A DNA stretch of 64,000 nucleotides from Micromonospora avicenniae (GCF_900156065.1 NZ_FTNF01000005.1:1-64000); one strand, 5' to 3'; positions 46,256 to 58,862 are shown, numbered from the stretch's first letter. A program made the numbers and translations. The notes: generated by a model from the sequence alone, not told the origin.

Positions 46256-46936
46256 ATGTCTGTGGCAGGGCTGTATCCGATGATTCCGGCGGCTGACGCG
46301 GATGCCCGCGCCGCCGACGTCCGCGCCGCCGTGGACGCCGCTCAGGCTGCCTTTCCCGGCTGGGCGGCGACCGGGGCGGCGGAGCGCCGGACGGTGCTTC
46401 TCGGCGCGGCGCACCTGCTCGAGGAGCGTGCGGAGGCGCTTGCCGGAATTCTGCGTCAGGAGACCGCGGGCAGCCTGGCGTGGGCGGAGTTCAACATCCG
46501 CCTGGCCGCCGGGCAGCTGCGACAGGGCGCCGCGATGGCCACCCGGCCGGTCGCGGAGCTCCTGGGCGGCGGCGCGGACCGGGCCGGCTCCGTCGGACGC
46601 GAGCAGGCCGGGGTGGTCGTGTCGTTCGTGCCCTGGAACGGTTCGATGGTCTACTGCGCGCGGGCGGTCGCCGTGACGCTGGCCGTCGGCAACACGGTGC
46701 TGATCCGGCCCAGCGCGGACGCGCCGGTCACCTGCGGGATCATAATCGCCGACGTGCTGGCCGAGGCCGGGCTGCCGCCGGGAGTCGTCAACGTGGTCGC
46801 CAACGATCACGCGGACGCCCCCGCGGCGGTCGAGGCGCTGATCGCCGACCCGCGGGTACGCCGGGTCACCTTCACCGGTCCGATCGGCGCCGGGCGCGTC
46901 GTCGGTCGACTTCCCGCGCAGCGGTCCGGCCGGTAG
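46256..46936 (+). pseudogene. 3'-truncated aldehyde dehydrogenase
   Basis: 226 residues of a normally about 480-residue ALDH. Present: the N-terminal NAD-binding half (VDAAQAAFPGWAATGAAERR, VSFVPWNGSMVYCARAVAVT, LAVGNTVLIRPSADAPVT, GLPPGVVNVVANDH, VRRVTFTGPIGAGRVVG). The frame then ends in RLPAQRSGR and stop, so the catalytic Glu and Cys and the oligomerisation arm are absent. It cannot be a working dehydrogenase. The loss breaks the last step of the hydrolase-ADH-SDR run. Confidence 0.85.
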
Positions 46937-46951
46937 CTGCCGGCGTACCAG

Positions 46952-47010
46952 GTCGCGATGTGCCCACCGGCGCGGCCACCGCCAGGTGACCGCGCCGGCG
47001 GGCACGCGAC
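46952..47010. terminator. long bidirectional hairpin
   Basis: GTGCCCACCGGCGCGG (46960-46975) pairs with 46990-47005 with one mismatch, extended by GTCGC (46952-46956) / GCGAC (47006-47010) past a 3-nt bulge. It lies between the converging ALDH remnant and the phosphoesterase gene. Confidence 0.8.
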
Positions 47011-47013
47011 GCG

Positions 47014-48393
47014 TCAGTGGCAGGCGCCGGTGCCGCTGTCGCTGTAGCTCTGCCCGGCCACCGGCACGAACTGCCAGTCGTAGCTGTCGGCGTGCAGGGT
47101 GAACTTCAGCACGCCGTACGCCGAGCTGTTCCGCGCCTCGCTGTTGGGCTGGATGGTGCCGAAGCTGTAGTGGCCGGCACCGCCCATCCCGGCGACGAAG
47201 CTGCGCATCCCCCGGGAGGCGTCGTACCCGCCGTTCGGGTTCATCGGAGCGAACCGCTCGTACACGTGGTTGTGACCCCAGACCACGACGTCGGCGTTGT
47301 TGTCGTACAGCGCCTGGTAGAGCGGACGCGTCGACGTCGACGGCGCGTGGTTGGAGCTCGACGTGTAGAGCGGGTGGTGCCAGTACGCCAGCGTGCACGG
47401 CTTGGTGCTGGCGGCCAGGTCCGCCCGCAGCCACTGCTCCTGCGCCGAGCCCGCCGACATGCTGATGTTCGAGTTCAGCGACACGACGTGCCAGTTGCCG
47501 AGGTCGTAGGAGTAGTAGCCCCGGCCGCTCGGGCCGGCCTGCGTGCCGAAGTAGTCGTAGTAGCCCGTGGCGCCCGAGGTGTTGTAGTCGTGGTTGCCCG
47601 GCGACGGCCGGGTACGCGACTTGTGCCGGCCCCAGGTGGGCGCGTAGTAGGAGTTGAACTCGGACGCGGTGCCGTTGCTGTAGACGTTGTCACCGGTGGT
47701 GAAGACCGTGCCGGAGATGTTGTCCAGCAGCGCCGCGGTCGCGGTGTCGCCGGAGCCGGAGTCGGAGATGTCGCCGGCACCGACCAGCACCGGGTCGCCC
47801 GAGGACGGCGGCGTCGTGGTGCCGGTGGTGATCACCAGTTGCGGCGCGTCCGCACCGCTCTCGCGGGAGTCGTAGTACGCCCCGTCGGTGTTGGACGAGG
47901 TCGCGCCGAAGCTGAACGTGCCGTTGCCCCGGACGTGGGATGTCACGTCGACCTCGTACCACCCGTCGGCGGCGACCGAGCCGATCGAGCCGAGCGTCGC
48001 GCCGTCGATGCTCGGCTGGTTGTTCCAGGTCGTGCCGGTCTCCGACCAGGTCGTGTTCGACATGGCCCGGAACGTGCCGCCGGCACTGCTGCCGTCGTTT
48101 CCACTGATCGTCCGCAGCCGCAGCTTGGCGCTCGTGACGGTGCCGCTGACCCCGCTCACGGTGAAGCGCAGGAACATCCGGCGGACCGGCGAGTTGTCGA
48201 CCACGACCTGCGTCGACGTGCCGTAGTTGGTGGATGCGGCGTCGTTCTGGACGTACGTGTCGGCGACCGGCTTGAACGTGGCCGTGGCCGCCGAGGCCGA
48301 GGTGCCGCCGGTCATCACGACGGCGGCGGTGGCGGTGACCAGCACCGCGACCGTCCCCATCGTCACCGAGGGGCGGGAAAGGCGGATGCCCAT
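47014..48393 (-). CDS. secreted metallophosphoesterase with N-terminal DNRLRE domain
   Basis: A 459-residue exported protein from ATG 48393 with GAGAGG upstream. Signal peptide at 1-37 (VAVLVTATAAVVMTGGTSAS). Residues 40-195 form a DNRLRE/CBM96 beta-sandwich (ADTYVQNDAASTNYGTSTQV, RMFLRFTVSGVSG, WNNQPSIDGATLG). The catalytic domain at about 205-440 has GAGDISDSG, TTGDNVYSNG, PSPGNHDYN, YWHHPLYTSSSN and WGHNHVYERF, the dinuclear metal site of purple-acid-type phosphatases. Probably phosphate scavenging; no Pho box was identified. Confidence 0.93.
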   Translation of the reverse strand: MGIRLSRPSVTMGTVAVLVTATAAVVMTGGTSASAATATFKPVADTYVQNDAASTNYGTSTQVVVDNSPVRRMFLRFTVSGVSGTVTSAKLRLRTISGNDGSSAGGTFRAMSNTTWSETGTTWNNQPSIDGATLGSIGSVAADGWYEVDVTSHVRGNGTFSFGATSSNTDGAYYDSRESGADAPQLVITTGTTTPPSSGDPVLVGAGDISDSGSGDTATAALLDNISGTVFTTGDNVYSNGTASEFNSYYAPTWGRHKSRTRPSPGNHDYNTSGATGYYDYFGTQAGPSGRGYYSYDLGNWHVVSLNSNISMSAGSAQEQWLRADLAASTKPCTLAYWHHPLYTSSSNHAPSTSTRPLYQALYDNNADVVVWGHNHVYERFAPMNPNGGYDASRGMRSFVAGMGGAGHYSFGTIQPNSEARNSSAYGVLKFTLHADSYDWQFVPVAGQSYSDSGTGACH

Positions 48394-48624
48394 CCAGGAA
48401 CCTCTCTTTCGAGGGTCGGGGGTTGGAAAGCGGATGGAATGTAGGGAGATCGATGGACGGTTCGTCGACCGGCGGGTGAACGACGCATCCATGTAGGCGA
48501 ACATCTCGCTGTTGCGCGGATGTTCACCGCCTGCACGCCCGCTCGGCACCGGCGGTCCGTTGTGGCCGCTGCGCGCGGGCCGCACGATGGGCGACCGTCA
48601 GCCGCGATCCGAAGGGGACACCAC

Positions 48625-49968
48625 GTGTACCTGTCGACCGTCTCCCGGCCGAGGACCGAACCGCCGAGCGTGGACACTGGTCGGTCCGGCCGCCGATTCG
48701 CCCTGGTCAGCGGCAACGTCGTCGCCCTCGGCGCGGTCAGCCTGATCACCGACGTCTCCGCCGAGATGGTCACCGCGGTCCTGCCGCTCTACCTGGTGCT
48801 GGGACTGCAGCTCAGTCCGCTGGCCTTCGGTGTCGTCGACGGCGTCTACACCGGCGCCACCGCGTTGCTGCGGGTGGTCGGTGGCTTCGTCGCCGACCGG
48901 ATCCGGCGGCGCAAGCTCGTGGCCGGGTTCGGGTACGCGCTCTCCGCGGTGGCGAAGATCGGCCTGCTGCTCGCCGGCCGGTCCGTGCCGCTGATCGGCG
49001 CGGTCATCGCGGTGGACCGGCTCGGCAAGGGCGTACGCAGCGCACCTCGGGACGCGCTCATCACTGCGTCGACGCCACCGGAGTCGCTGGGTCGGGCGTT
49101 CGGCGTGCACCGGACGATGGACAGCGTCGGCGCGTTCCTCGGGCCACTGGTCGCCATGGCGGTGCTGCTGGCCGTCGGCCGGTCGTACGACGCGGTCTTC
49201 GTGACCAGCTTCTGCGTCGCCGCGCTGGCCGTCGTCGTGCTCGTCCTGTTCGTCCGCGAGCGGCCGTCACAGCCGCCGGCGGGGGAGCCGGCGGCAGGCG
49301 ACGCGCCGAGCCCGACCGACCAGGCCGACGGTGCGGCGGGGGAGGACGCCGACGGTGGAAAGGTCGCCGTCCGCGAGGTGTTCGGCCTGCTGCGCGACCG
49401 ACCGGCCCGCCGGCTCGTGACGGCCGCCGTACTGCTCGGGCTGGCCACCGTCGGGGACGGGTTCGTCTACCTGCTGCTGCAACGACGGGAGAACGTGGAC
49501 CTCAGCTGGTTCCCGCTGTTCGCGGTGGGCACTAGCCTGGTGTACCTGCTGCTCGCGACCCCGATCGGGCTGCTCGCCGACCGGATCGGCCGGCTGCCGG
49601 TGGTGCTCGGCGGGTACGCCGCGCTCGGCGTCACCTACCTGCTGCTCGCCGGCCCGGTCGCCGGCTGGCCCCTGCTCGTACTGGCACTCACCCTCTACGG
49701 CGTCTTCTACGCGGCCACCGACGGGGTGCTCATCGCGCTCGCCGGGCCGGTGCTCCCGGCGCGACTGCGCACCACCGGCATCGCGCTCGTGCAGAGCGGG
49801 CAGGCGCTCGCGTACCTCGTCTCATCCGTCCTGTTCGGCCTCGGCTGGCAGGCCTGGGGACCGGAGAACGCGGCAGGGGTCGCCGCGGTGGCCGTCGCGG
49901 CCGTCCTCCTGGTCACCGTGCTCCTGCTGGCCCCCGCATACCGTCCCGTCACCCGGAAGGTGTCCTGA
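48625..49968 (+). CDS. MFS transporter
   Basis: A 447-residue permease with about 12 helices. GTG 48625 follows GAAGGGG; upstream in-frame codons are not preferred. MFS signatures: RVVGGFVADRIRRRKLVAGFG in parts (loop 2-3), AVDRLGKGVRSAPRDALI in helix 4, a long polar central loop (about 205-250), and GLLADRIGRLPVVLGGY in loop 8-9. It resembles drug or metal exporters of the MdtG/MdtL kind. The TolB-like gene overlaps its stop by 1 bp. Confidence 0.92.
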   Translation: MYLSTVSRPRTEPPSVDTGRSGRRFALVSGNVVALGAVSLITDVSAEMVTAVLPLYLVLGLQLSPLAFGVVDGVYTGATALLRVVGGFVADRIRRRKLVAGFGYALSAVAKIGLLLAGRSVPLIGAVIAVDRLGKGVRSAPRDALITASTPPESLGRAFGVHRTMDSVGAFLGPLVAMAVLLAVGRSYDAVFVTSFCVAALAVVVLVLFVRERPSQPPAGEPAAGDAPSPTDQADGAAGEDADGGKVAVREVFGLLRDRPARRLVTAAVLLGLATVGDGFVYLLLQRRENVDLSWFPLFAVGTSLVYLLLATPIGLLADRIGRLPVVLGGYAALGVTYLLLAGPVAGWPLLVLALTLYGVFYAATDGVLIALAGPVLPARLRTTGIALVQSGQALAYLVSSVLFGLGWQAWGPENAAGVAAVAVAAVLLVTVLLLAPAYRPVTRKVS

Positions 49969-50957
49969 TGACCACCATGTCGACGCGAGCGAAGGTCGGC
50001 GTGGCCGCCGCCTCGGCCGTGCTGCTGGGCGCCGTGGCGGCCGGCTACGCCGCAGTCGCCGCCGAGCCGGCCGGGTCACCGGCTCCACCCGCCGCGGCGG
50101 GCGTCGGCGCGGTCACCCTGGAACCCGGACCGCGTCTGCTCACCGTCACCGACCGGCACGTCGCCTCCGTCGCCGCCGCGGACCCGGCCGGCCCGCGTAC
50201 CGTCTCGAACCTGGAGTGCCTGCGGGTGTACGCCGCCGCCGGTACCGGTGTCTGCCTGGGGCCGGAGAACGCCTGGTCGTACCAGGTCGTCGTGCTCGAC
50301 TCCGCGCTTCGCCCGCGGCAGTCGGTAGCCATTCCCGGCCTGCCCAACCGGGCCCGGGTCTCCGCCTCCGGCCGCATGATCTCCTGGACGACGTTCGTCG
50401 GCGGGGACTCCTACACGGCCAGCGGCTTCTCCACCCGCACGGGCATCCTCGACACCCGCAGCGGCACCACGGTCACCTCCCTGGAGGGGTTCGCGGTGAC
50501 GCGTGACGGCAAGCCGTACCGCAGCGCCGACGTCAACTACTGGGGGGTCACGTTCACCGCCGACGACAACGTCTTCTACGCGACCATGTCGACCGGCGGC
50601 AAGCGGTACCTCGTCCGGGGTGACCTCGCCGCGCGGAAGGTCGAGACGCTGAAGGAGAACGTCGAGTGCCCGTCGCTGTCGCCCGACGGCACGCGGCTCG
50701 CGTTCAAGCAGGCGATCGACGCCGACCCGCAGCGGGGCTGGCGTCTGTCGGTGCTGGACCTGGCCGCGATGCGGGTGACGCCGACCGCCGAGACCACGAG
50801 CGTCGACGACCAGGCGGCGTGGCTGGACGCCGAGACCCTCGCGTACACGCTCCGCCAGGACGACGGCCGCCCCGACGTCTGGGCGGTGCCGGCGGACGGC
50901 TCCGGAGCGCCCCGGCTGCTGGTGCCGAACGCCGAGTCCCCGTCACCGCTGACCTGA
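49968..50957 (+). CDS. exported TolB-like beta-propeller protein
   Basis: A 329-residue protein whose ATG overlaps the transporter stop (TGATG). N-terminal membrane/signal helix at 10-32 (VGVAAASAVLLGAVAAGYAA). Repeating blades with SPDGTRLAF, ENVECPSLSPDG and RPDVWAVPADGSGAPRLLV indicate a TolB/WD40-like propeller. It probably works with the MFS exporter at the membrane face. A hairpin terminator follows. Confidence 0.82.
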   Translation: MTTMSTRAKVGVAAASAVLLGAVAAGYAAVAAEPAGSPAPPAAAGVGAVTLEPGPRLLTVTDRHVASVAAADPAGPRTVSNLECLRVYAAAGTGVCLGPENAWSYQVVVLDSALRPRQSVAIPGLPNRARVSASGRMISWTTFVGGDSYTASGFSTRTGILDTRSGTTVTSLEGFAVTRDGKPYRSADVNYWGVTFTADDNVFYATMSTGGKRYLVRGDLAARKVETLKENVECPSLSPDGTRLAFKQAIDADPQRGWRLSVLDLAAMRVTPTAETTSVDDQAAWLDAETLAYTLRQDDGRPDVWAVPADGSGAPRLLVPNAESPSPLT

Positions 50958-50973
50958 CGGCTCGGCGGCAGGC

Positions 50974-51009
50974 GTCGGGGCGGCCGGCGGACCTGCCGAC
51001 CGCCCCGAC
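50974..51009. terminator. bidirectional hairpin
   Basis: GTCGGGGCGG (50974-50983) pairs with CCGCCCCGAC (51000-51009); an inner CGGC/GCCG pair shortens the loop. It lies between the TolB-like and CehA/PHP genes, which converge. Confidence 0.75.
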
Positions 51010-51018
51010 CGGATCGGT

Positions 51019-53490
51019 TCAGCCCTGCCGGACCAGGTAGATCTCCTGGGTACGGTCACGTTGGCTGCGTGCGGCCCGGCGGTCGCTGGTGAAGACGACC
51101 GCTCCCTGGTCCACGGCCGGCCAGGTGTTGTTCCCGAGGGTGCTCACCTGCAGCGGCGGCGTCCAGCCCGCGGGGTTGCGCCGGGAGGTGAAGACCTTCC
51201 AGCGCCAGTCGGCGGAGCGGGAGTCGTACCAGACGACGCGGACCGTGCCGTCCGGGTCGGCGGCGACCCGGGGCCGCTGGCTCATCGCGTTCGGGTCGAG
51301 CGCGACGGGCTCGGCCGCCGACCAGGTCACGCCGTCGGTGGAGCGGCTCGCCCGCAGTGAGAGGTTCGCCCCGGAAGCCGAGAGCGCCTTTGTCTCCCAG
51401 ACCACGACGTAGGCCCCGTCACGGTCCACCGCCACGCCCGGGTGCCGGTCGGCCGCGTCGTCGTTGCCGCTGACCCGTACGGGGGCGCTCCAGCTCTCGC
51501 CCTCGCCGGCCCGCACCGAGGCCATGATCTCCCAGTTGTCGGGGTTGGTGCCGCCGCTGGCGGGCTGCCCGGCGGGCGGGGTGTGACCGGTCCAACCCGC
51601 GTCGGGGTCGAACCGGTTGTCCTGCCAGGTCACGACGATCCGCCGGTCCTTCGTCACGGCGAGCGCCGGGAAGAGGGAGGCGGGGTGGATCGGCGAGCGG
51701 GCGTCGGCCGACGTGCCCGGGACGATCACCTTGCCGGCGGCCGACACGTTGACCGGCTCGCGGTCGACGCCGACGACCTGGACGCGCACGTCGAACGCGC
51801 CGTCGCTGTTCTCCGCCCAGGCGACCACCGGGTGTCCGCCGTCGAGCAGGGCGAGCGCCGGGTGCTCGGCCCGCCCCTGCCCGGTGCCCAGCCGCTCCGC
51901 GGCCCCGAAGCTCTGGCCGCCGTTGTGACTGTGCCGCAGCCAGATTCCCGGCCGGTGCGGCTGCTCCTGGCCCTGGGCGTCCTGCCAGACCACCCAGACG
52001 TCCGAGCCGGAAGCGACCACCCGGGGTGCGCGAGCCGTGCCGGAAGTCCCGGAGAGGACGACGGTCTTGTCGCTGCGCGGGTTCCCCCGCCCGTCGAGGC
52101 GGCGGTAGACCACGGACGTCCGGTGGTCCTCGTGGACCTCGGCGACGACGTGGGTGACCTGGCCGTCCACGGCCACGTCGGCGAACCCGGCGAACCCGCC
52201 GGCCTCGCCCACAGCCAGCTCGGCCCGGTCGTTCGTCTGGTTCGCCGGCGGGAGCGCGATCTCGGGGGCCGGCACGGCGGCCTGCTTCACCGACACGAAG
52301 ATCGGCGAGGTGGCGGCACGCAGCTGGTCGGGCAGGTTCGGGTCCGCGTCCCGCCCGGAGATCTCGCCCGGGGCCCGGACCTCGACCCGGTACCAGGTGT
52401 GGTCAGCGGTCAGCGTGAGCGGGATCTGCCAGGTCTGGTCGTCCTTCGTGGGCACGTACGTGGCGACCGGTCCGGCCGAGCGGCCCGGGGCGGCGTACAC
52501 GAGCACCCGCGCACCGACACCGGCCTTGACCCGCACCCGCAGCGCGGCCCGCTTCGGCAGGAAGCGACTCTCGACGATCACCTCGTCGCCGCTCATCGCC
52601 TCGAACCGCCCGTCACCGTCGAGGTCGGCCTCGATGGTGGCGAACGCGCCACCCGTGCCGTACGTCAACGTCGTGCGGCCGGCTCGGAGCGCGTCGAGGA
52701 TGGCCCGGGTCGTCCGCTCTGCCGCGAAGACCCAGGTGGTGGGCTTACCGGGGGCGCTGTTCGGGCGCAGCTCCTTGAAGTGGCTGTCGCTCGCCGCGAC
52801 CCCGCCGAAGCGGAAACCGCGGTTCCAGCGGTTCTCGGCGTAGTCGATCTCGGTTTCGGGATTGCTGCTGGCGTTCCAGAGTTCGACGGCGTCGACGCCC
52901 TGCACGCTGGCGTTGTCGTTCGGGCCGGCGGCCGGCGTGTACTCGCCGTCGTCCGGGTGGGCGACGGACCAGAACGCGTCCTGGGCGTGGGTGTCCCAGA
53001 TCGACTGCTGGACGTGGCGGAACGCGGCCGAGCCGGGCGGGTTCGCCCCGTCCACCACCGTGTCGACCGCCCCGAGCACGATGGAGTGCGGGGAACCGTT
53101 CACCTCCTCACCGGTGAGCAGCAGCAGCTTGTCGGAGCGCCACAGCGGGTCCCAGTGCTGGTCGAAGGTGCGGTGGTCGGTCAGCGGGAGGAAGGCCAGG
53201 CCGACCGACTCGGCGTAGCTGATCTGGTCGCTGACCGGGAGGTTGCCCGGGTCGCGCTGGTTGGTGAGCTGACGCGGTGCGCTGCCGTCCGACGAGTGGT
53301 CGTCGTGCACGTGGGTGTCACCTGGCAGCCAGACGCCCTCCGGCTCGCCACTCTGGCCGGGCTTGCGCTCGTCGACAGCGCCCGGCGTGGCCGCGTCACC
53401 GGCGTCCGCCCAGGCTGCGGCGCCGGGTAGCAGCGCGGCAGCCGTGACGGCACCGCCGATGGCGATGAACTTCCTGCGGTCTAGTTCCAT
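51019..53490 (-). CDS. TAT-exported CehA/McbA-family (PHP) metallohydrolase with sialidase-like C-terminal region
   Basis: An 823-residue protein from ATG 53490. TAT signal at 1-29 (RRKFIAIGGAVTAAALLPGA). PHP-type metal motifs: PGDTHVHDDHSSDG and PLTDHRTFD, SVAHPDDGEY and VAASDSHF. The second half (about 500-823) is a beta-propeller with repeated VVWQD/VTWQDNRF/VVWYDSR blades and Asp boxes. It should hydrolyse a phosphodiester or carbamate outside the cell; family members include carbaryl hydrolase. A second CehA-type protein is encoded at 60762. Confidence 0.9.
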   Translation of the reverse strand: MELDRRKFIAIGGAVTAAALLPGAAAWADAGDAATPGAVDERKPGQSGEPEGVWLPGDTHVHDDHSSDGSAPRQLTNQRDPGNLPVSDQISYAESVGLAFLPLTDHRTFDQHWDPLWRSDKLLLLTGEEVNGSPHSIVLGAVDTVVDGANPPGSAAFRHVQQSIWDTHAQDAFWSVAHPDDGEYTPAAGPNDNASVQGVDAVELWNASSNPETEIDYAENRWNRGFRFGGVAASDSHFKELRPNSAPGKPTTWVFAAERTTRAILDALRAGRTTLTYGTGGAFATIEADLDGDGRFEAMSGDEVIVESRFLPKRAALRVRVKAGVGARVLVYAAPGRSAGPVATYVPTKDDQTWQIPLTLTADHTWYRVEVRAPGEISGRDADPNLPDQLRAATSPIFVSVKQAAVPAPEIALPPANQTNDRAELAVGEAGGFAGFADVAVDGQVTHVVAEVHEDHRTSVVYRRLDGRGNPRSDKTVVLSGTSGTARAPRVVASGSDVWVVWQDAQGQEQPHRPGIWLRHSHNGGQSFGAAERLGTGQGRAEHPALALLDGGHPVVAWAENSDGAFDVRVQVVGVDREPVNVSAAGKVIVPGTSADARSPIHPASLFPALAVTKDRRIVVTWQDNRFDPDAGWTGHTPPAGQPASGGTNPDNWEIMASVRAGEGESWSAPVRVSGNDDAADRHPGVAVDRDGAYVVVWETKALSASGANLSLRASRSTDGVTWSAAEPVALDPNAMSQRPRVAADPDGTVRVVWYDSRSADWRWKVFTSRRNPAGWTPPLQVSTLGNNTWPAVDQGAVVFTSDRRAARSQRDRTQEIYLVRQG

Positions 53491-53793
53491 GCGACCCTCA
53501 TCTCCTGCGAGCCCGAGAGGTCGGCGCGAGGGTTGTCCCGGCACTACTCGGCGGGCTCGGTCGTTCAACGGTCGCGACGCTAGCCAGGCCGGGGGACCCG
53601 TTGGGTGAATCGCCGGTGAAGACCGGGTGGCCGCGGGTCGAGCTTCAGTGCGGTTGTGGCCCTTGCCACGTCTGTGACCTGGGCAGATAACGGTGAGCCG
53701 GTGGTCGCGGGCACCCGGTGATCGCGGTGAATACGGCTTCCGCACCGCCGAGTTCGGCGACGCGGCGGCCGAGGGCCCCTGGCGGGACCGCGG
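53491..53793. other. 303-bp intergenic region between the UvrA-like and CehA genes
   Basis: The minus strand at 53650-53793 can be read as LTAVPPGALGRRVAELGGAE followed by AVFTAITG, which is open but has no start or recognised family. The promoter of the CehA gene is presumably in the lower part. Nothing else is visible. Confidence 0.4.
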
Positions 53794-56187
<2,394 letters not shown>

Positions 56188-56346
56188 CGGGTCTCCCTCT
56201 GTCGGGCGAGGCAGTCGCTCCGGTCCCCGTCGACGTCGCCCAATCGTTCTTTCGGCTCCGAGCAGTATGTCTGGTTTTCCTTGGCCGGGGCGGTCGCGGC
56301 ACGGCCCTGGCCACCCCGGCTCAGCGACCGCGAGCGCCCGGAGGAG

Positions 56347-56757
56347 TCAGCGTGCTTCGTTGATGCGGATCAGGTTGCCGGTCGGATCGCGGAAGGCGCA
56401 ATCGCGAACCCCGTACGGCTGCTCGGTCGGCTCCTGGACGACCTCGGCGCCACTGGCCACCAGCCGCTCGAACACCTCGTCGAGATCGTCGCTGGCCAGT
56501 GTCACGGCGCCGTAGCTGCCCTTGGCGATCAGTTCGAGGATGGTCCGTCGCTCGTCGTCGGTGATGCCGGGATCCGCGGCCGGGGGGTGCAGGACGATCG
56601 AGGTGCCCGGCTGCTTGACGGGGCCGACGGTGAGCCAGCGCATCCCCCCGTATCCGACGTCGTTGCGGACCTCGAAGCCGAGGGTGTCGCGATAGAAGGC
56701 CAGCGCGGCGTCCGGATCGGTCTGCGGGAGGAAGGCGTAGTGAATGGTGATGTCCAT
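56347..56757 (-). CDS. VOC family (glyoxalase/bleomycin resistance-like) protein
   Basis: A 136-residue protein from ATG 56757 ([20 protein letters not shown]). Two beta-alpha-beta-beta-beta modules: [20 protein letters not shown] and [20 protein letters not shown], ending [13 protein letters not shown], where the C-terminal Glu is the usual metal ligand. TAGCCT on the minus strand (56765-56770), inside the AraC gene end, sits 7 nt before ATG, so a leaderless internal promoter is possible. It follows the AraC gene by 5 bp. Confidence 0.9.
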   Translation of the reverse strand: MDITIHYAFLPQTDPDAALAFYRDTLGFEVRNDVGYGGMRWLTVGPVKQPGTSIVLHPPAADPGITDDERRTILELIAKGSYGAVTLASDDLDEVFERLVASGAEVVQEPTEQPYGVRDCAFRDPTGNLIRINEAR

Positions 56758-56762
56758 GGCGG

Positions 56763-57212
<450 letters not shown>

Positions 57213-57302
57213 CCGCGAAATCGTACGCCCTACCCCCGTCCGGACCGGGCAAGACGGACCAGCTGGTTACCGGTGGACGGCGTTCGTGTCGGTGGCCGGG
57301 CC

Positions 57303-57308
57303 TAGGGT
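57303..57308 (+). promoter_or_regulatory. -10 box upstream of the isochorismatase gene
   Basis: TAGGGT, the same hexamer type as the leaderless boxes, but 65 nt before ATG 57374, leaving a leader of about 55 nt with its own ribosome site (GAGGAAAACCAGGAG). Confidence 0.4.
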
Positions 57309-57373
57309 GAGGTGGCACGGTATCCATCCACCGGGTCCGATCTTCCGATCCGTGAGGAAAACCAGGAGCAGCC

Positions 57374-57940
57374 ATGACGACCCTTCCCGACCGGCCGCAC
57401 ACCGCCCTGCTCGTCATCGACGTGCAGAACGGTGTGGTGGCCAACGCGCACGACCGTGACGGCGTCATCGCGAACATCAACGTCCTGCTCGAACGGGCCC
57501 GCGCGCAGGACGTGCCGGTCATCTGGGTGCAGCACGCCGACGAGCAGCTCGTGCGGGGCAGCGAGAGCTGGCAGTACGTCCCGGAGCTGGTCCAGCACGA
57601 AGGGGAGCCGCTGGTCCACAAGAACTACGGCGACTCGTTCGAGGGCACCGACCTGGAGGCGTTGCTCGCCGAGCGTGGCGTGGGGCGGGTGGTGGTCACC
57701 GGCGCCTCGACCGACGCGTGCATTCGCTCGACCTTGCACGGGGCCTTCGTCCGCGGCTACGACGTGACACTGGTCGCCGACGCGCACACGACGGACGACC
57801 TCAGCGCCTACGGCGCTCCGCCGCCGGCCCAGGTGATCGCGCACACCAACCTCTACTGGAAGTGGCAGAGCGCCCCCGGGCGCAGCGCCGGCACCGTCGA
57901 CACGGCGGATGTCGTCTTCGCCCCGACCCCCGTGGCCTGA
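57374..57940 (+). CDS. isochorismatase-like cysteine hydrolase
   Basis: A 188-residue protein from ATG 57374 with CCAGGAG upstream. Catalytic triad of the family: Asp in LLVIDVQNGVV (about 18), Lys in VHKNYGDSFEGT and Cys in TGASTDACIRSTLHGAF. It probably hydrolyses an amide or isochorismate-type bond. It is divergent from the AraC gene and converges on the iminopeptidase gene across a strong hairpin. Confidence 0.92.
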   Translation: MTTLPDRPHTALLVIDVQNGVVANAHDRDGVIANINVLLERARAQDVPVIWVQHADEQLVRGSESWQYVPELVQHEGEPLVHKNYGDSFEGTDLEALLAERGVGRVVVTGASTDACIRSTLHGAFVRGYDVTLVADAHTTDDLSAYGAPPPAQVIAHTNLYWKWQSAPGRSAGTVDTADVVFAPTPVA

Positions 57941-57943
57941 GCG

Positions 57944-57977
57944 GGCGCGTCGCCCCCGGTACCGGGGGCGACGCGCC
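57944..57977. terminator. perfect 34-bp palindromic terminator
   Basis: GGCGCGTCGCCCCCGGT (57944-57960) is followed immediately by its exact reverse complement (57961-57977), 3 nt after the isochorismatase stop codon and before the opposing hydrolase stop. Both genes can use it. Confidence 0.88.
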
Positions 57978-57983
57978 GGGCAT

Positions 57984-58862
57984 TCACCGACGCAGCAGCT
58001 CCGTCACGGCCTTCGTGAACTCCTCCGGCTGCTCGACGTGCCCGAAGTGGCCGCTCTGTTCCAGGACGGCCAGGTGTGAGCCCTTGATGCCCTCGTGCAG
58101 CTGCGCGGCCCACCGCGGCCCGCAGATGAAGTCGTACGAGCCGACGATGACCACGGTCGGCGCGGTGATCTCGCCGAGCCGGTCCCGTACGTCGAACGGC
58201 ACCGGGTCCTGCGCCGACGCCGGCTCCGCCCAGGCCTGGACGCCGGCCGTGAACGGGGCGAACTCGTCCCGGCGAGCCCAGAAGTCCGCGAAGTAGACCG
58301 GCAGGGCTTCGCGCAGGCCGGTGGTCAGCGTCTCGTCGTCGGTGGCGCTGATGGCCTGCTGGAAGGCGGCCGGGATCGCGGCGGCCTCCGGGTTCTCCGG
58401 GTACCGCTGCGGATACGCGGCCAGCCCTTCCATCGCCCCGCTCCAGAACTCGGCGCCGGTCACCGGGGAGGTGTCGTAGAGGGCGAGACCGGCGACACGC
58501 TCGGGGTGGTCCAGCGCGTACCGCTGGACGACGAAGCCGCCGTACGAGTGGCCGAGCAGGTGCACCCGCGGTTCGCCGAGGTGCTCGACGACAGCGGCCA
58601 GGAACCGGACGTAGGTGTCGAGACGGTAGCCGTCGCGGTCCGCGAGGCGCCCGGAGGCGCCGGTGCCGACCGGCTCGACGTACACCATCGTGAAGTGCTC
58701 TTCGAGGCGCGGTGCGCGCAGGTACGCCCAGACGATGCCGGGGCCGCCGGAGTGCGCGACGCAGACCGGGCCGCTGCCCGCGACGTGGTAGACCTGCCGG
58801 ACGCCGTCGACGTCGAACTCGTGCCGTCCCGGAGTGAGGCCGGCGGAACTGGTGGAATTCAT
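57984..58862 (-). CDS. proline iminopeptidase-like alpha/beta hydrolase
   Basis: A 292-residue hydrolase from ATG 58862 with GGGAGAG upstream. Oxyanion motif HSGGPG (in CVAHSGGPGIVWAYL) is typical of the prolyl iminopeptidase S33 family, nucleophile elbow LGHSYGGFVVQ, acid in VGSYDFICG and His in EQSGHFGHVE. Substrate may be an N-terminal proline peptide or small ester. Cytosolic. Confidence 0.9.
   Translation of the reverse strand: MNSTSSAGLTPGRHEFDVDGVRQVYHVAGSGPVCVAHSGGPGIVWAYLRAPRLEEHFTMVYVEPVGTGASGRLADRDGYRLDTYVRFLAAVVEHLGEPRVHLLGHSYGGFVVQRYALDHPERVAGLALYDTSPVTGAEFWSGAMEGLAAYPQRYPENPEAAAIPAAFQQAISATDDETLTTGLREALPVYFADFWARRDEFAPFTAGVQAWAEPASAQDPVPFDVRDRLGEITAPTVVIVGSYDFICGPRWAAQLHEGIKGSHLAVLEQSGHFGHVEQPEEFTKAVTELLRR

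Noticed and set aside
53645..53793. Minus-strand stretch with RRVAELGGAEAVF that resembles real protein
   Set aside because: It has no start codon and no recognisable family, and overlaps the end of the UvrA-like gene in another frame. It may be a remnant but cannot be named.
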